This document shows positions 45,460 through 54,258 of a stretch of 64,000 nucleotides of DNA, in pieces. The notes beneath the pieces were generated by a model. That model did not search any database. It worked only from the letters and a program-made list of their open reading frames with translations, and was not told the DNA's origin. Position 1 is the stretch's first letter, and each line of letters opens with the position of its first letter. The stretch comes from CAVWGP01 sp963754645. GTDB taxonomy: Bacteria > Pseudomonadota > Alphaproteobacteria > Bin65. The translations under genes and the position numbers were made by a program. Location: NCBI GenBank assembly GCA_963754645.1, contig CAVWGP010000004.1, positions 248,001 to 312,000 on the forward strand. Reading direction: 5' to 3'.

Positions 45460-45477
45460 TATAGCATTTTTGCTATA
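45460..45477. promoter_or_regulatory. Palindromic operator of the higBA module
   Basis: A perfect inverted repeat, TATAGCA (45460-45466) with TGCTATA (45471-45477) and a 4-base spacer, ends two bases before the toxin start codon. A TTGGCA hexamer lies 17 bases upstream of one of its arms on the minus strand, so it overlaps a likely promoter. TATAGC-type palindromes are the usual binding site of HigA-like repressors. It also lies in the gap to hisZ (15 bases to the hisZ stop). Confidence 0.65.
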
Positions 45478-45492
45478 ATATGCCAAGCCCGG

Positions 45493-46680
45493 TCAGGCTA
45501 GTCGCTCGATCGCGTCCGCCCGCCACATCGACTTGCACCCCAGCCGGTGCGCCTCCGCCGCCGCGTCGCCATTGGGCTCGGGTGCTAACGCGGCGATGAC
45601 GGCGTGGCCATCGGCGCGCAGGCGGGCGGCGATCGCGCGCTCGGTGCCGAACGGAAGATAAACGCGCTCGGGCGCGGCCGCGGCGGGCAGGGCGCGCAGG
45701 ATCGGATCGAGGTAGAGCGTAAAGCCGGTGGCGTGTTCTTGTGGGCGCGCTTCGTCGAGCCGGCCGGCGCGGTAGCGACCGCCGAGGCCGAGTTCGCCGC
45801 GCACGCCGGCGCGGAAGATCGTGAAGCACACGCCGATGTGGTATTCGAGGCCGCGATTCTCCGTGGCGTCGATGGTGAAAGAAACCTCGGGCCACGCCGC
45901 CGCCAGTTCGCGCGCCACCGCGGCAAGGCGCTCGATCTCGCGCCGCGCCGCATTCGGCAGATCGAGCGCCGCGAGCGCGGCCAGGGCCGGCTCGACCGGC
46001 CCATTCGCCCGCAAGATGTCGCCGAAGATCTTGCCTTCGCGCCCCAGCATCTGGACCGCGGCATCGACGGCGGCGGCGTCCTTGCGGTCGAGCGCGTTGC
46101 GCAGGCGCTGCGTCGCCGCCGGCCGCTTGGTGCCCGAGGCGAAATCCTGCGCCGCGAGAACGAGCGGCACGAGCGTCGGCACGGTCAGGTCGACCGAGAG
46201 CCGCGTCACGCCGATTTGCATCAGGGCGTCGACCGCGAGCGACACCGCCTCGACATCGGCCGCCGCCTCGGCCGCGCCGATCAGCTCGGCGCCGATTTGG
46301 GTGAACTGGCGCTCGGGCCGCAGTTGCTTGCCTTTGACGCGCAGCACGTCGCCGGCATAGGCGAGTCGCAGCGGCCGCGGAAGATGCGCGAGCCGCGTCG
46401 TCGCGACGCGCGCCACTTGCACGGTGATGTCGGCGCGCACGCCCATCATGCGCTGCGACACGGGATCCATCAGCCGGAACGTATCCGGCGCCATGGCGGC
46501 GCCGGCGCCGTCGAGCAGCGAGTCCTCGAACTCGACCAGCGGCGGCTCGACCCAATCGTAGCCATAAAGGCCGAATATCCCGCGCAGCCGGTGGACGAGA
46601 TCGGCGGCGTAGGCGGCATCGGGCGGCAGCACGTCGCGCAGGCCGGCCGGCAGCAGGGCGGGGTTGGGAGTGTCGGTCAT
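45493..46680 (-). CDS. hisZ: ATP phosphoribosyltransferase regulatory subunit HisZ
   Basis: 395 residues from ATG 46680 (an in-frame ATG at 46698 adds six residues). Class-II tRNA-synthetase-like fold resembling HisRS: 'LLPAGLRDVLPPDAAYAADLVHRL' (motif 1 region), 'FRLMDPVSQRMMGVRADITVQVAR' (motif 2) and 'RQFTQIGAELIG'. It lacks the tRNA-binding anticodon domain, which separates it from HisRS. With a short-form HisG (not in this window) it catalyses and regulates the first step of histidine synthesis. Confidence 0.92.
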   Translation of the reverse strand: MTDTPNPALLPAGLRDVLPPDAAYAADLVHRLRGIFGLYGYDWVEPPLVEFEDSLLDGAGAAMAPDTFRLMDPVSQRMMGVRADITVQVARVATTRLAHLPRPLRLAYAGDVLRVKGKQLRPERQFTQIGAELIGAAEAAADVEAVSLAVDALMQIGVTRLSVDLTVPTLVPLVLAAQDFASGTKRPAATQRLRNALDRKDAAAVDAAVQMLGREGKIFGDILRANGPVEPALAALAALDLPNAARREIERLAAVARELAAAWPEVSFTIDATENRGLEYHIGVCFTIFRAGVRGELGLGGRYRAGRLDEARPQEHATGFTLYLDPILRALPAAAAPERVYLPFGTERAIAARLRADGHAVIAALAPEPNGDAAAEAHRLGCKSMWRADAIERLA

Positions 46681-46815
46681 TGGCGGGCCGCATATCACTG
46701 CCGCGATCTAGCGGCAAGCGCGGCGGCGGTACAAGCTAAATTGCCGATCCATCTTTGCGGCGAACCGATTCGGCCTTAGATTTGCGCTCGAACCGACAGC
46801 GAAGGAACGACATCG

Positions 46816-47220
46816 ATGCCGATTTCCGGCGGTTGCCATTGCGGCGCCGTCCGCTACCAGGCGGACGGCGAGGCGCTTACGCACGCGATTTGTCATTGCA
46901 GCGATTGCCGGCGACATGCGGGTGCGCCGATCGTCGGCTGGACGATGTATCCGGCCGGCGCGGTCAAGGTAACGAAGGGCTCGCCCAAGATCTACGAATC
47001 TTCGATTCATGGCCGGCGGCATTTTTGCCGAGATTGCGGAACTGGTCTCTTCTACACCAATGCCGAGATGTTGCCGGAGATCATCGACATCCAAAGCGCG
47101 ACCTATGACAATCCCGATGCGGTGCCGCCGCGTGCCCAAATCCAGGTCGCCGAGCGGATCGGCTGGATGAAGCACTTGCACGAATTGCCGGCCTTCGAGC
47201 GCTATCCGCCACGCGAATAG
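46816..47220 (+). CDS. GFA/CENP-V-family zinc-binding protein
   Basis: 134 residues. The zinc cysteines are 'GGCHCGAVRYQ' (C-x-C), 'CHCSDCRRHAG' (C-x-C-x2-C) and 'CRDCGTGLFY' (C-x2-C), the standard pattern of the 'glutathione-dependent formaldehyde-activating' (GFA) family. Catalytic function of most members is unproven; some act in formaldehyde or thiol metabolism. It sits alone on the plus strand, divergent from hisZ, inside the otherwise minus-strand serine/histidine/purine region, which marks it as a later insertion. Confidence 0.9.
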   Translation: MPISGGCHCGAVRYQADGEALTHAICHCSDCRRHAGAPIVGWTMYPAGAVKVTKGSPKIYESSIHGRRHFCRDCGTGLFYTNAEMLPEIIDIQSATYDNPDAVPPRAQIQVAERIGWMKHLHELPAFERYPPRE

Positions 47221-47274
47221 CCCGCCGGCGGGAAGAACCGCCGTTGCGCGGCATCGCCGCGACTTTTCCAAGTT

Positions 47275-47457
47275 CGTCATCCCGACCGAGCGCGCGCCAG
47301 CGCGCGTAGTGGCGGATCGCATAGCGATCCGCGGGATCTCGACCGGACTAGCCAGACCGCGCCTGACGGCAAGGCGCTCGTCCGCCCGAGGTCCCGCGGA
47401 TCGAGTTGCGATCCGACGGCCTCCACCGCCTTCGGCGGTGGCTTGCTCGGGATGACG
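47275..47457. repeat. Complex dispersed inverted repeat (CGTCATCCCGA type)
   Basis: The outer arms CGTCATCCCGA (47275-47285) and TCGGGATGACG (47447-47457) are exact reverse complements. Inside are further paired segments (GCGGATCGCATAGCGATCCG near 47313 with CGGATCGAGTTGCGATCCG near 47396, and CCACCGCCTTCGGCGGTGG near 47423). It fills most of the 337-base gap between the convergent GFA and serA genes. It belongs to a repeat class different from the other families in the window; the rest of the gap is AT-richer and carries the hairpin at 47486-47517. Confidence 0.75.
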
Positions 47458-47485
47458 CGAATGTGACATGCAAGAAAAATATCGT

Positions 47486-47517
47486 CGAAAGATATGGGCA
47501 TGCCCATAGCGCTTTCG
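47486..47517. terminator. Hairpin with a perfect 16-base palindrome downstream of serA
   Basis: TATGGGCATGCCCATA (47493-47508) is an exact palindrome, extended by CGAAAG (47486-47491) and CTTTCG (47512-47517) into an interrupted stem. It lies 40 bases past the serA stop on its downstream side, between convergent genes. It could be a transcription terminator, or the palindrome could be a binding site; both arms are too symmetrical to be chance in GC-rich DNA. Confidence 0.5.
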
Positions 47518-47557
47518 CGGAGACGACAGCATCATTTTGCTTCTCCGGTTTGGCGCT

Positions 47558-49138
47558 TTAAAACCGCAGCAACTTGACCTGCTGCACATTCGGCAAGGAA
47601 CAGATCGACATCAGCACCATGTCGTTGACCGGCTGATCGACGGCGACGAGGGCGAGCGCGTCGCCGCCCGGGCTCTGACGGCCGAGGTGGAACGTCGCGA
47701 TGTTGATGTTGGCGTCGGCCAGCGCTCGCCCGAGATCGCCGATCATGCCAGGCTTGTCGTAGTTGCGCACCAGCAGCATGTTTCCGGCGAGTTCGGCCTC
47801 GACCGGGATACCTTCGATCTCGATCAAGCGCGGCTTGATGCCGCCGGTCAGCGTGCCGGCGACGGTGCGGTCGCGATGCTCTTTCTTGAGCGTGATACGA
47901 ATTCGCGTCTGATAATCGACGCAATGCGCGCTGCGCTCCTCGGTCACGGCGATATCGTGCTGCTTGGCGAGCGACGGCGCGTTGATGAGATTGACGCCTT
48001 CATAGAAGGGCGCCAGCAATCCGTTGAGGATCGCGGCGGTAAGCGGCTTGGCGTTGAGCTCGGCGGCATGGCCCTCATAGGCGATGTGAACGCCGCGGAT
48101 GGTCGATTCGACGACTTGGCCCGCAAAGCGGCCGAGCAGCTCGGCGAGCTTCAGATAGGGCCGGAGCTTGGGCGCCTCGTCGGCCGAGACCGCGGGCATG
48201 TTGATCGGATTCGTCACCGTGCCGTTGAGGAGATAATCGGCGATCTGCTCGGCGACTTGCGCCGCGACGTTCGCCTGCGCTTCCTCGGTCGAAGCGCCGA
48301 GATGCGGCGTGCACACGACCTTGGGCGCGCCGAACAGCACGTTGCTCTTGGCCGGCTCGATCTCGAACACGTCGAGCGCCGCGCCCGCCACTTTGCCGCT
48401 GTCGAGCGCGGCCTTGAGATCGGCTTCGGCAACAAGCCCGCCGCGCGCGCAATTGACGATGCGCACGCCGGTTTTCATGCGCGCGATGCTGTCCTTGTTT
48501 ATCAGATTGCGCGTGGCATCGGTGAGCGGCGTGTGCAGCGAGATGAAATCGGCGCGCGCATAGAGTTCGTCGAGCTCGACCTTCTCGATGTCGAGCTGCG
48601 CCGCGCGCTGAGGCGAGAGGAACGGATCATGGGCGATGACGCGCATCTTCAGGCCCTTGGCGCGGTCGGCGACGATCGTGCCGATATTGCCGCAGCCGAC
48701 GATGCCGAGCGTCTTGCCGGTGATCTCGACGCCCATGAAGCGGTTCTTCTCCCACTTGCCGGCCTGGGTCGAGCGGTCGGCCTCAGGCAGCTCGCGGGCC
48801 AGGGCGAAGATCAGGGCGATGGCGTGCTCGGCGGTGGTGATCGAATTGCCGAACGGCGTGTTCATCACCAGCACGCCGCGCGCCGTCGCCGCCTCGATAT
48901 CGACATTGTCGACGCCGATGCCGGCCCGCCCGACGACTTTGAGCTTGGCCGCCGCGGCGAGAATATCTCTGGTGACCTTGGTCGCGGAGCGGATCGCGAG
49001 CCCGTCATAGGCGCCGATCGCGGACTTGAGCTGATCGGGCTTCAGGCCGGTCTTCACGTCGACCTCGACGCCGCGCTCGCGCAGAATTTCCGCGGCGCGC
49101 GCGCTCATTTCGTCGGATATCAGAACCTTCGGTTTCAT
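47558..49138 (-). CDS. serA: D-3-phosphoglycerate dehydrogenase
   Basis: 526 residues, the long three-domain form: substrate/NAD domains (about 1-310) with 'GIVGCGNIGTIVADRAKGL' (Rossmann), catalytic Arg in 'NCARGGLVAE', Glu in 'DVFEIEPAK' and His in 'CTPHLGASTEEAQ'; an intervening ASB domain (about 320-450); and a C-terminal ACT domain ('MLLVRNYDKPGMIGDLGRALADANINIATFHLGR') for serine feedback. It oxidises 3-phosphoglycerate, the first step of serine synthesis. The ATG at 49138 lies 13 bases after serC, so the two form an operon. Confidence 0.97.
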   Translation of the reverse strand: MKPKVLISDEMSARAAEILRERGVEVDVKTGLKPDQLKSAIGAYDGLAIRSATKVTRDILAAAAKLKVVGRAGIGVDNVDIEAATARGVLVMNTPFGNSITTAEHAIALIFALARELPEADRSTQAGKWEKNRFMGVEITGKTLGIVGCGNIGTIVADRAKGLKMRVIAHDPFLSPQRAAQLDIEKVELDELYARADFISLHTPLTDATRNLINKDSIARMKTGVRIVNCARGGLVAEADLKAALDSGKVAGAALDVFEIEPAKSNVLFGAPKVVCTPHLGASTEEAQANVAAQVAEQIADYLLNGTVTNPINMPAVSADEAPKLRPYLKLAELLGRFAGQVVESTIRGVHIAYEGHAAELNAKPLTAAILNGLLAPFYEGVNLINAPSLAKQHDIAVTEERSAHCVDYQTRIRITLKKEHRDRTVAGTLTGGIKPRLIEIEGIPVEAELAGNMLLVRNYDKPGMIGDLGRALADANINIATFHLGRQSPGGDALALVAVDQPVNDMVLMSICSLPNVQQVKLLRF

Positions 49139-49151
49139 GGCCGCCGGGTGC

Positions 49152-50330
49152 TCAGGCGGCGGCCCTGGCCGCGCCGATGGATTCGGCATAGGCCCAGTCG
49201 AGCCATGGCAACAAGGCGGCGATGTCGGCGGTCTCGACCGTGGCGCCGCCCCAGATGCGCAGACCCGGCGGCGCGTCGCGATAGGACCCGATATCGTAGG
49301 CGATTTTTTCCTTCGCCAGCAGAGTCGCGATCTGCTTGGCGACCTCGGCCTGCTGCGCGGCCGGCTTCGCGGTGACGGCTGGATCGACGAAGCCGAGGCA
49401 GATCGACGTGCACGAACGCGTCTTGACGTCGCGCGCCAGAAATCCCGCCCATTTGCTGCGCTCGACCCAGGCCGCGACGGCGGCGAGATTGGCTTCGGAG
49501 CGGGCGATCAGCGATTTCAAGCCGCCTGCGGCCTCGGCCCATTTCAGGCCGTCCAGCGCGTCCTCGACGCACAGCATCGACGGCGTATTGATCGTCTCGG
49601 CCTTGAAGATCGCTTCGTTGATTTTGCCGTTCGCCGTCAAACGGAATATTTTCGGCAGCGGCCAGGGCGGCGTGTAGCTTTCGAGCCTATCGGCCGCGCG
49701 CGGCGAGAGCGCGAGCATGCCGTGCGCGGCCTCGCCGCCGAGCACTTTTTGCCACGACCAGGTCACGACATCGAGTTTCGCCCACGGCAGATCCATGGCG
49801 AAGGCCGCCGACGTCGCGTCGCAGATCGTGAGGCCGCGGCGATCGGGCTTGATCCAATTGGCGTGCGGCATGCGCACGCCCGAGGTCGTGCCGTTCCAGG
49901 TGAACACCACGTCGCGGTCGGTGTCGGCTTTGGTCAGATCGGGCAGCGCGCCGTAGGGCGCCACGAAATTGCGCACGTCCTTGAGATTGAGATGCTTCAA
50001 GACATCGGTGACCCAGCCTTCGCCGAAGCTTTCCCAAGCGAGCATGTCGACGCCGCGCGCGCCCAGCATCGACCACAGCGCCATCTCGACCGCGCCCGTG
50101 TCCGAGGCGGGCACGATGGCGATGCGATACTCCTTGGGAATGCCGAGCAGCGCGCGGCTACGCTCGCATACTTCGGCGATGCGCGCCCTGCCCTCGGCGG
50201 CGCGATGCGAACGACCGACCAGCGCCGCCTTCAGCGCATCCAACGACCAACCCGGTCGTTTCGCGCAAGGCCCTGAAGAGAAATTCGCATTGGCCGGCTT
50301 GCGGCTCGGCTTGGCGGCGGGCGATTTCAT
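49152..50330 (-). CDS. serC: Phosphoserine aminotransferase
   Basis: 392 residues from ATG 50330. Alphaproteobacterial SerC type: 'FSSGPCAKRPGWSLDAL' N-terminal substrate loop, 'IVPASDTGAVEMALWSMLG', 'ICDATSAAFAMDLPW' with the PLP-binding Asp, and the Schiff-base Lys in 'TWSWQKVLGGEAAHGML'. It converts 3-phosphohydroxypyruvate to phosphoserine. First gene of the serC-serA unit. Its 5' side (about 50331-50460) is GC-rich with possible stems and could hold the serC RNA motif known from alphaproteobacteria, but I cannot confirm that. Confidence 0.95.
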   Translation of the reverse strand: MKSPAAKPSRKPANANFSSGPCAKRPGWSLDALKAALVGRSHRAAEGRARIAEVCERSRALLGIPKEYRIAIVPASDTGAVEMALWSMLGARGVDMLAWESFGEGWVTDVLKHLNLKDVRNFVAPYGALPDLTKADTDRDVVFTWNGTTSGVRMPHANWIKPDRRGLTICDATSAAFAMDLPWAKLDVVTWSWQKVLGGEAAHGMLALSPRAADRLESYTPPWPLPKIFRLTANGKINEAIFKAETINTPSMLCVEDALDGLKWAEAAGGLKSLIARSEANLAAVAAWVERSKWAGFLARDVKTRSCTSICLGFVDPAVTAKPAAQQAEVAKQIATLLAKEKIAYDIGSYRDAPPGLRIWGGATVETADIAALLPWLDWAYAESIGAARAAA

Positions 50331-50496
50331 GGCAACTTTCTGATCCGGCGGGATTTTTCGCAATGCAAAGCGGGCGCAGTCTAGGCAGCAGCCAGGGCGC
50401 GGTCAACGCGCGCCTTGGCCAAGTCCGGCGCGCGCCTTTGCACCTGTGAGGCGTTCGGCCGGCGTGTTGCAGCATGGCGTCAAGCGATGTACTGAC

Positions 50497-52095
50497 ATGA
50501 AGGCGCGCAGAACGCTGGTCGACGAGATCCGAAAGATTGCCTTCATGCTGAAGCGTCGGGGAGCGAAAAAGAAAAGCACGACGGTGCGATCCGCGCCCGC
50601 GCGACCGCGGCGCGCTCGCGGCAATCGGACGATCGCCCAAGCCCTCAAGGACAGCGAAGATCGCCATGCCTTGATCCTGTCCGCGGTCGCCGAGGGAATC
50701 TACGAATGGACTCTGTCCGACAATGACCTCTACGTGTCGCCGCGCCTGCGCGAGATGTTGGGGTTCCGCAACGGCGAATTAACGTCCGAAAGCTGGTTTG
50801 CCCGCGTCCATGCGGACGACAAGGAACGCTACCGCGGCGCAATTCGGGAGCATTTCAAGGGCCGGTCGCCGCGCTTGGCCTGCGAATATCGCGTCCTCGA
50901 CAAGGCCGGCCGCTATCGCTGGATCCAGGATGGCGGCATCGCGGTCCGCGACGGCAAGGGCCGGGCGACGCGCTTCGTCGGCGCGATCTCGGATATCACC
51001 GAACGCAAGCGCATGGCCGAGGCGCTGGAGCGCGCCGAAACGCGGTTCACGAGCGCCCTCGATGCGATGTCCGAGGGCTTCACGCTGTGGGACGCCGACG
51101 ATCGTCTCGTGCTGTGCAATCGGCAATGGCGCAGCTATTTCCGCGGCGTCGAAGACCGCGCGGTCCCCGGCGTGCGCTTCGAAGACATGATCCGGGCCGG
51201 CTTCGAGCGCGGCATGTTTCCCTCGGCCGGGGCCGATTTCGAGCCTTGGTTCCGCAAGGTTCAAGCCGCGCACCGCCAGGCCAGCGGCACGCGCGAGCAG
51301 CACCTCAGCGGCGATGTCTGGCTCCGGATCAACGATCACCGGCTGCCCGATGGCGGCCTGGTGTCGCTCTATACCGATATTTCCGATATTCGGCGCCACG
51401 AGCGCGAACTGGCCGAAGCGCTGGAACGCCAGACCGCGACCAGCGAGGTGCTCGGCGTCATCTCCCGCTCGCCCAACGAACTGCAACCGGTGCTCGACGC
51501 GATCGTCGAAACCGCGGTGCGGCTCTGCCAAGCCGAATTTGCATTGGTCTGGAAACTTGTCGGGTCGCAGTATCGCGTCGCGGCGTTCAATCGAGCGAAG
51601 CCGGAGATCGTCGCATACCTTTCCAGCAATCCGATCAATGCAGGCCGCGGCACGCTGGTCGGCCGTGTGGCGATCGAACGGGCAACCGTCCACATACCGG
51701 ACGTGACAAGCGATCCCGAATACACGCTGCGGGAGGGCCAACGTATCGGGAAATTCCGCACCATGTTGGGTGTCCCCTTGCTGCGCGATGGCGTTCCAAT
51801 CGGCGTGATCGCGCTTCATCGCACCGAGGTGCGCCCGTTCGCCGACAAGCAGATCGAGCTGGTCACGACCTTCGCCGACCAGGCCGTCATCGCCATCGAG
51901 AACGTGCGCCTGTTCGAGGAGGTGCAGGCGCGGACGAAGGAGCTGCAGCAATCGCTCAAGTACCAGACCGCGATGTCCGAAGTCCTCGGCGTCATCTCGC
52001 GCTCGCCGACCGATGTGCAGCCCGTGTTCGAGGCCATCGTGAAGAGCGCGGCCGAACTCTTCGATCCTTGCTCGAATGTCCATCGTTGTTCTTGA
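50497..52095 (+). CDS. Sensor kinase fragment: PAS-PAS-GAF (N-terminal, intact frame)
   Basis: The uninterrupted N-terminal part of the giant kinase, 532 residues from ATG 50497. A basic N-terminus ('KRRGAKKKSTTVR') is followed by PAS1 ('LILSAVAEGIYEWTLSDNDL' to 'AISDITERKRM', with PAC motif), PAS2 of the PAS-7 type ('ALDAMSEGFTLWDADDRLVL' to 'LYTDISDIRRHE') and GAF1 ('LQPVLDAIVETAVRLCQAEF' to 'DQAVIAIENVRLFEEVQA'). It stops in GAF2 after an extra base near 52070. Confidence 0.8.
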   Translation: MKARRTLVDEIRKIAFMLKRRGAKKKSTTVRSAPARPRRARGNRTIAQALKDSEDRHALILSAVAEGIYEWTLSDNDLYVSPRLREMLGFRNGELTSESWFARVHADDKERYRGAIREHFKGRSPRLACEYRVLDKAGRYRWIQDGGIAVRDGKGRATRFVGAISDITERKRMAEALERAETRFTSALDAMSEGFTLWDADDRLVLCNRQWRSYFRGVEDRAVPGVRFEDMIRAGFERGMFPSAGADFEPWFRKVQAAHRQASGTREQHLSGDVWLRINDHRLPDGGLVSLYTDISDIRRHERELAEALERQTATSEVLGVISRSPNELQPVLDAIVETAVRLCQAEFALVWKLVGSQYRVAAFNRAKPEIVAYLSSNPINAGRGTLVGRVAIERATVHIPDVTSDPEYTLREGQRIGKFRTMLGVPLLRDGVPIGVIALHRTEVRPFADKQIELVTTFADQAVIAIENVRLFEEVQARTKELQQSLKYQTAMSEVLGVISRSPTDVQPVFEAIVKSAAELFDPCSNVHRCS

Positions 52096-52800
52096 GAATA
52101 GGCGCAATACATTGGAAGCGGCGGCGGCCGCTCGCGATGCGGACCCAATTACGTCAAGCCCGCCGAAGACAATCCGATTGCCGTTCGATCCCGGCACGCT
52201 CGTCGGCCGCGTGGCCCTCAGTCGAAGGAGCGTCGCACATCCTCGACGTCCTGCGCCCGATGTGCCCGAACTTCAATGCGCCGAATGGCACAGGATTGGC
52301 AAGCAGCGCCGGTTTGTGCATTCCGCTTCTGCGCGAGGACAAGGGCATCGGAGCGTCATCATCGTCGGCGCGGACCGGGTACCAGTTCAACGACAAGCAA
52401 CGCGAACTGGTCGAGACCTTCGCCGACCAGGCCGTCATCGCCATCGAGAACCGCGCCTGTTCGAGGAAGTGCAGGCGCGCACGCGCGAGGTCACCGAGGC
52501 GCTCGAACGGCAGACCGCGACGAGCGAAGTGCTCGGCGTCATCAGCCGCTCGCCCATCGAAATGCAACCGGTGCTGGACGCGATCGTCGAAACCGCGGGG
52601 CGACTGTGCCAGCGCCGAGTTCGCGCTTGTCTTCAAGCTAGAAGACGGGCGGTTCCACGTCGCCGCTAGCAACGCGACGGCGGAATATGTGAGCTTTCTC
52701 CGGCAAAAACCGGTTGCCGCGAGCCGCGGCACCGCGATCGGCCGCGCCATTCTCGACCGGCGCCCGGCCCATATCCCGGACGCGCTGACCGATCCCGAGT

Positions 52801-54258
52801 TTGCGGCGTTCGCGTATCAAAGCGTTGGCAAGTTCCGCACGATGCTGGGTGTGCCGCTTGCTGCGCGACGGCGCGCCGATCGGCGCCATCGGGCTCTTCC
52901 GCACCGTCGTCATGCCGTTCACCGAGAAGCAGATCGAGCTGGTCACGACCTTCGCCGACCAAGCGGTGATCGCGATCGAGAACGTGCGGCTGTTCGAGGA
53001 AGTGCAGGCGCGCACGCGGGAGGTCACCGAGGCGCTGGAACGGCAGACCGCGACGAGCAAGGTCTTGAGCGTCATCAGCCGCTCGACCTTCGACATTCAG
53101 CCGGTGCTGGAAACCATCGTCGAGACCGCCGGGCAATTGTGCCGCGCCGACCGCGGCAATATCTGGAAAATAACCGGCGGAAAATTCGAGCAGGCGGCCG
53201 GCTATCGGATCGATCCGGCATTCGCGGATTTCCTGGCGAGAAACCCGGCGGAAATGAACCGAGGCAACGCGTCGGGGCGAGCCGTGCTCGAACGGCGCAC
53301 GATCCATATCGAGGATACGTCGCAAGACCCCGAATATGCGTGGAGCGACGCGCAGAAGGCCGGCAATTTCCGCACCATACTGGGCGTGCCGCTGTTGCGC
53401 GACGGCGAGCCGTTGGGCAGCATCGCCCTGCTGCGCGAGCGGGTCGAGCCTTTTTCTGAAAAAGAAATCGAGCTGGTCACGACCTTCGCAAACCAGGCCG
53501 TCATCGCCATCGAGAATGCGCGGCTCTTCGCCGAGATCCAGGCGCGGACGCGCGAGCTGACCGAGGCGCTGGAGTATCAGACCGCGACTTCCGAAGTTCT
53601 ACGCGTGATATCGAAGTCTCCCGGCGACGTGGAGCCGATTTTCCAGGCCATGCTGGAGAACGCGATGCGCATCTGCCAAGCGAAATACGGCGTCCTGTTC
53701 GAGTTTGCCGACGGCGCATTTCGCGCGCTCTCCTCGCTGGGCGTGCCGGCCGCGTTTGACGAGCATGTTCGGCAAAAACGCGTTTGGGGACCGAAGACGG
53801 GTCTTGGCAAAGTCGTTAGCACGATGCAGGCGGTCCATGTCCTCGATGTTCGCGAGGAAGACGCTTATGCCGAGAGGGACCCGAATCGCGTCGCCAGCGT
53901 CGAAAAGGGCGGAATGCGTACGGTCGTTTGCGTGCCGATGCTCAAGGACGATGAACTGGTCGGCGCCCTTGGCCTTTTCCCGCCAGGAAGTCCGCCCCTT
54001 CACCGATCGACAGATCGAGCTGGTCACGATCTTCGCCAACCAGGCGGTCATCGCCATCGAGAATGCGCGCCTTCTCGCCGAGCTTCAGGCCCGCACGCGC
54101 GAGCTTTCGGAATCGCTCGAGCATCAGACGGCGACTTCCGAGGTCCTTGGCGTCATCTCGCGCTCGCCGACGGACGTGCAACCCGTGTTCGATGCTATCG
54201 TGAAGTGCGCGGCCGAACTTTTTTACCCTTGTCCGTGACTATATTGTCTGGAGCATGA
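52801..54258 (+). CDS. Sensor kinase fragment: end of GAF3, GAF4, most of GAF5
   Basis: Longest open stretch in the middle of the repeat array. GAF4 is intact ('FDIQPVLETIVETAGQLCRAD' to 'NQAVIAIENARLFAEIQA'). GAF5 ('AMRICQAKYGVLFEFADGAFRALSSLG') is intact until an extra C near 53980, after which the correct protein ('RQEVRPFTDRQIELVTIF') continues in the +1 frame up to about 54230. There is no plausible start codon or ribosome site of its own, so it is not an independent gene. Confidence 0.55.
   Translation: MRRSRIKALASSARCWVCRLLRDGAPIGAIGLFRTVVMPFTEKQIELVTTFADQAVIAIENVRLFEEVQARTREVTEALERQTATSKVLSVISRSTFDIQPVLETIVETAGQLCRADRGNIWKITGGKFEQAAGYRIDPAFADFLARNPAEMNRGNASGRAVLERRTIHIEDTSQDPEYAWSDAQKAGNFRTILGVPLLRDGEPLGSIALLRERVEPFSEKEIELVTTFANQAVIAIENARLFAEIQARTRELTEALEYQTATSEVLRVISKSPGDVEPIFQAMLENAMRICQAKYGVLFEFADGAFRALSSLGVPAAFDEHVRQKRVWGPKTGLGKVVSTMQAVHVLDVREEDAYAERDPNRVASVEKGGMRTVVCVPMLKDDELVGALGLFPPGSPPLHRSTDRAGHDLRQPGGHRHRECAPSRRASGPHARAFGIARASDGDFRGPWRHLALADGRATRVRCYREVRGRTFLPLSVTILSGA

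Noticed and set aside
45474..45479. TATAAT on the plus strand as a promoter for a plus-strand gene
   Set aside because: It is part of the symmetric higBA operator and no plus-strand gene follows for more than a kilobase.
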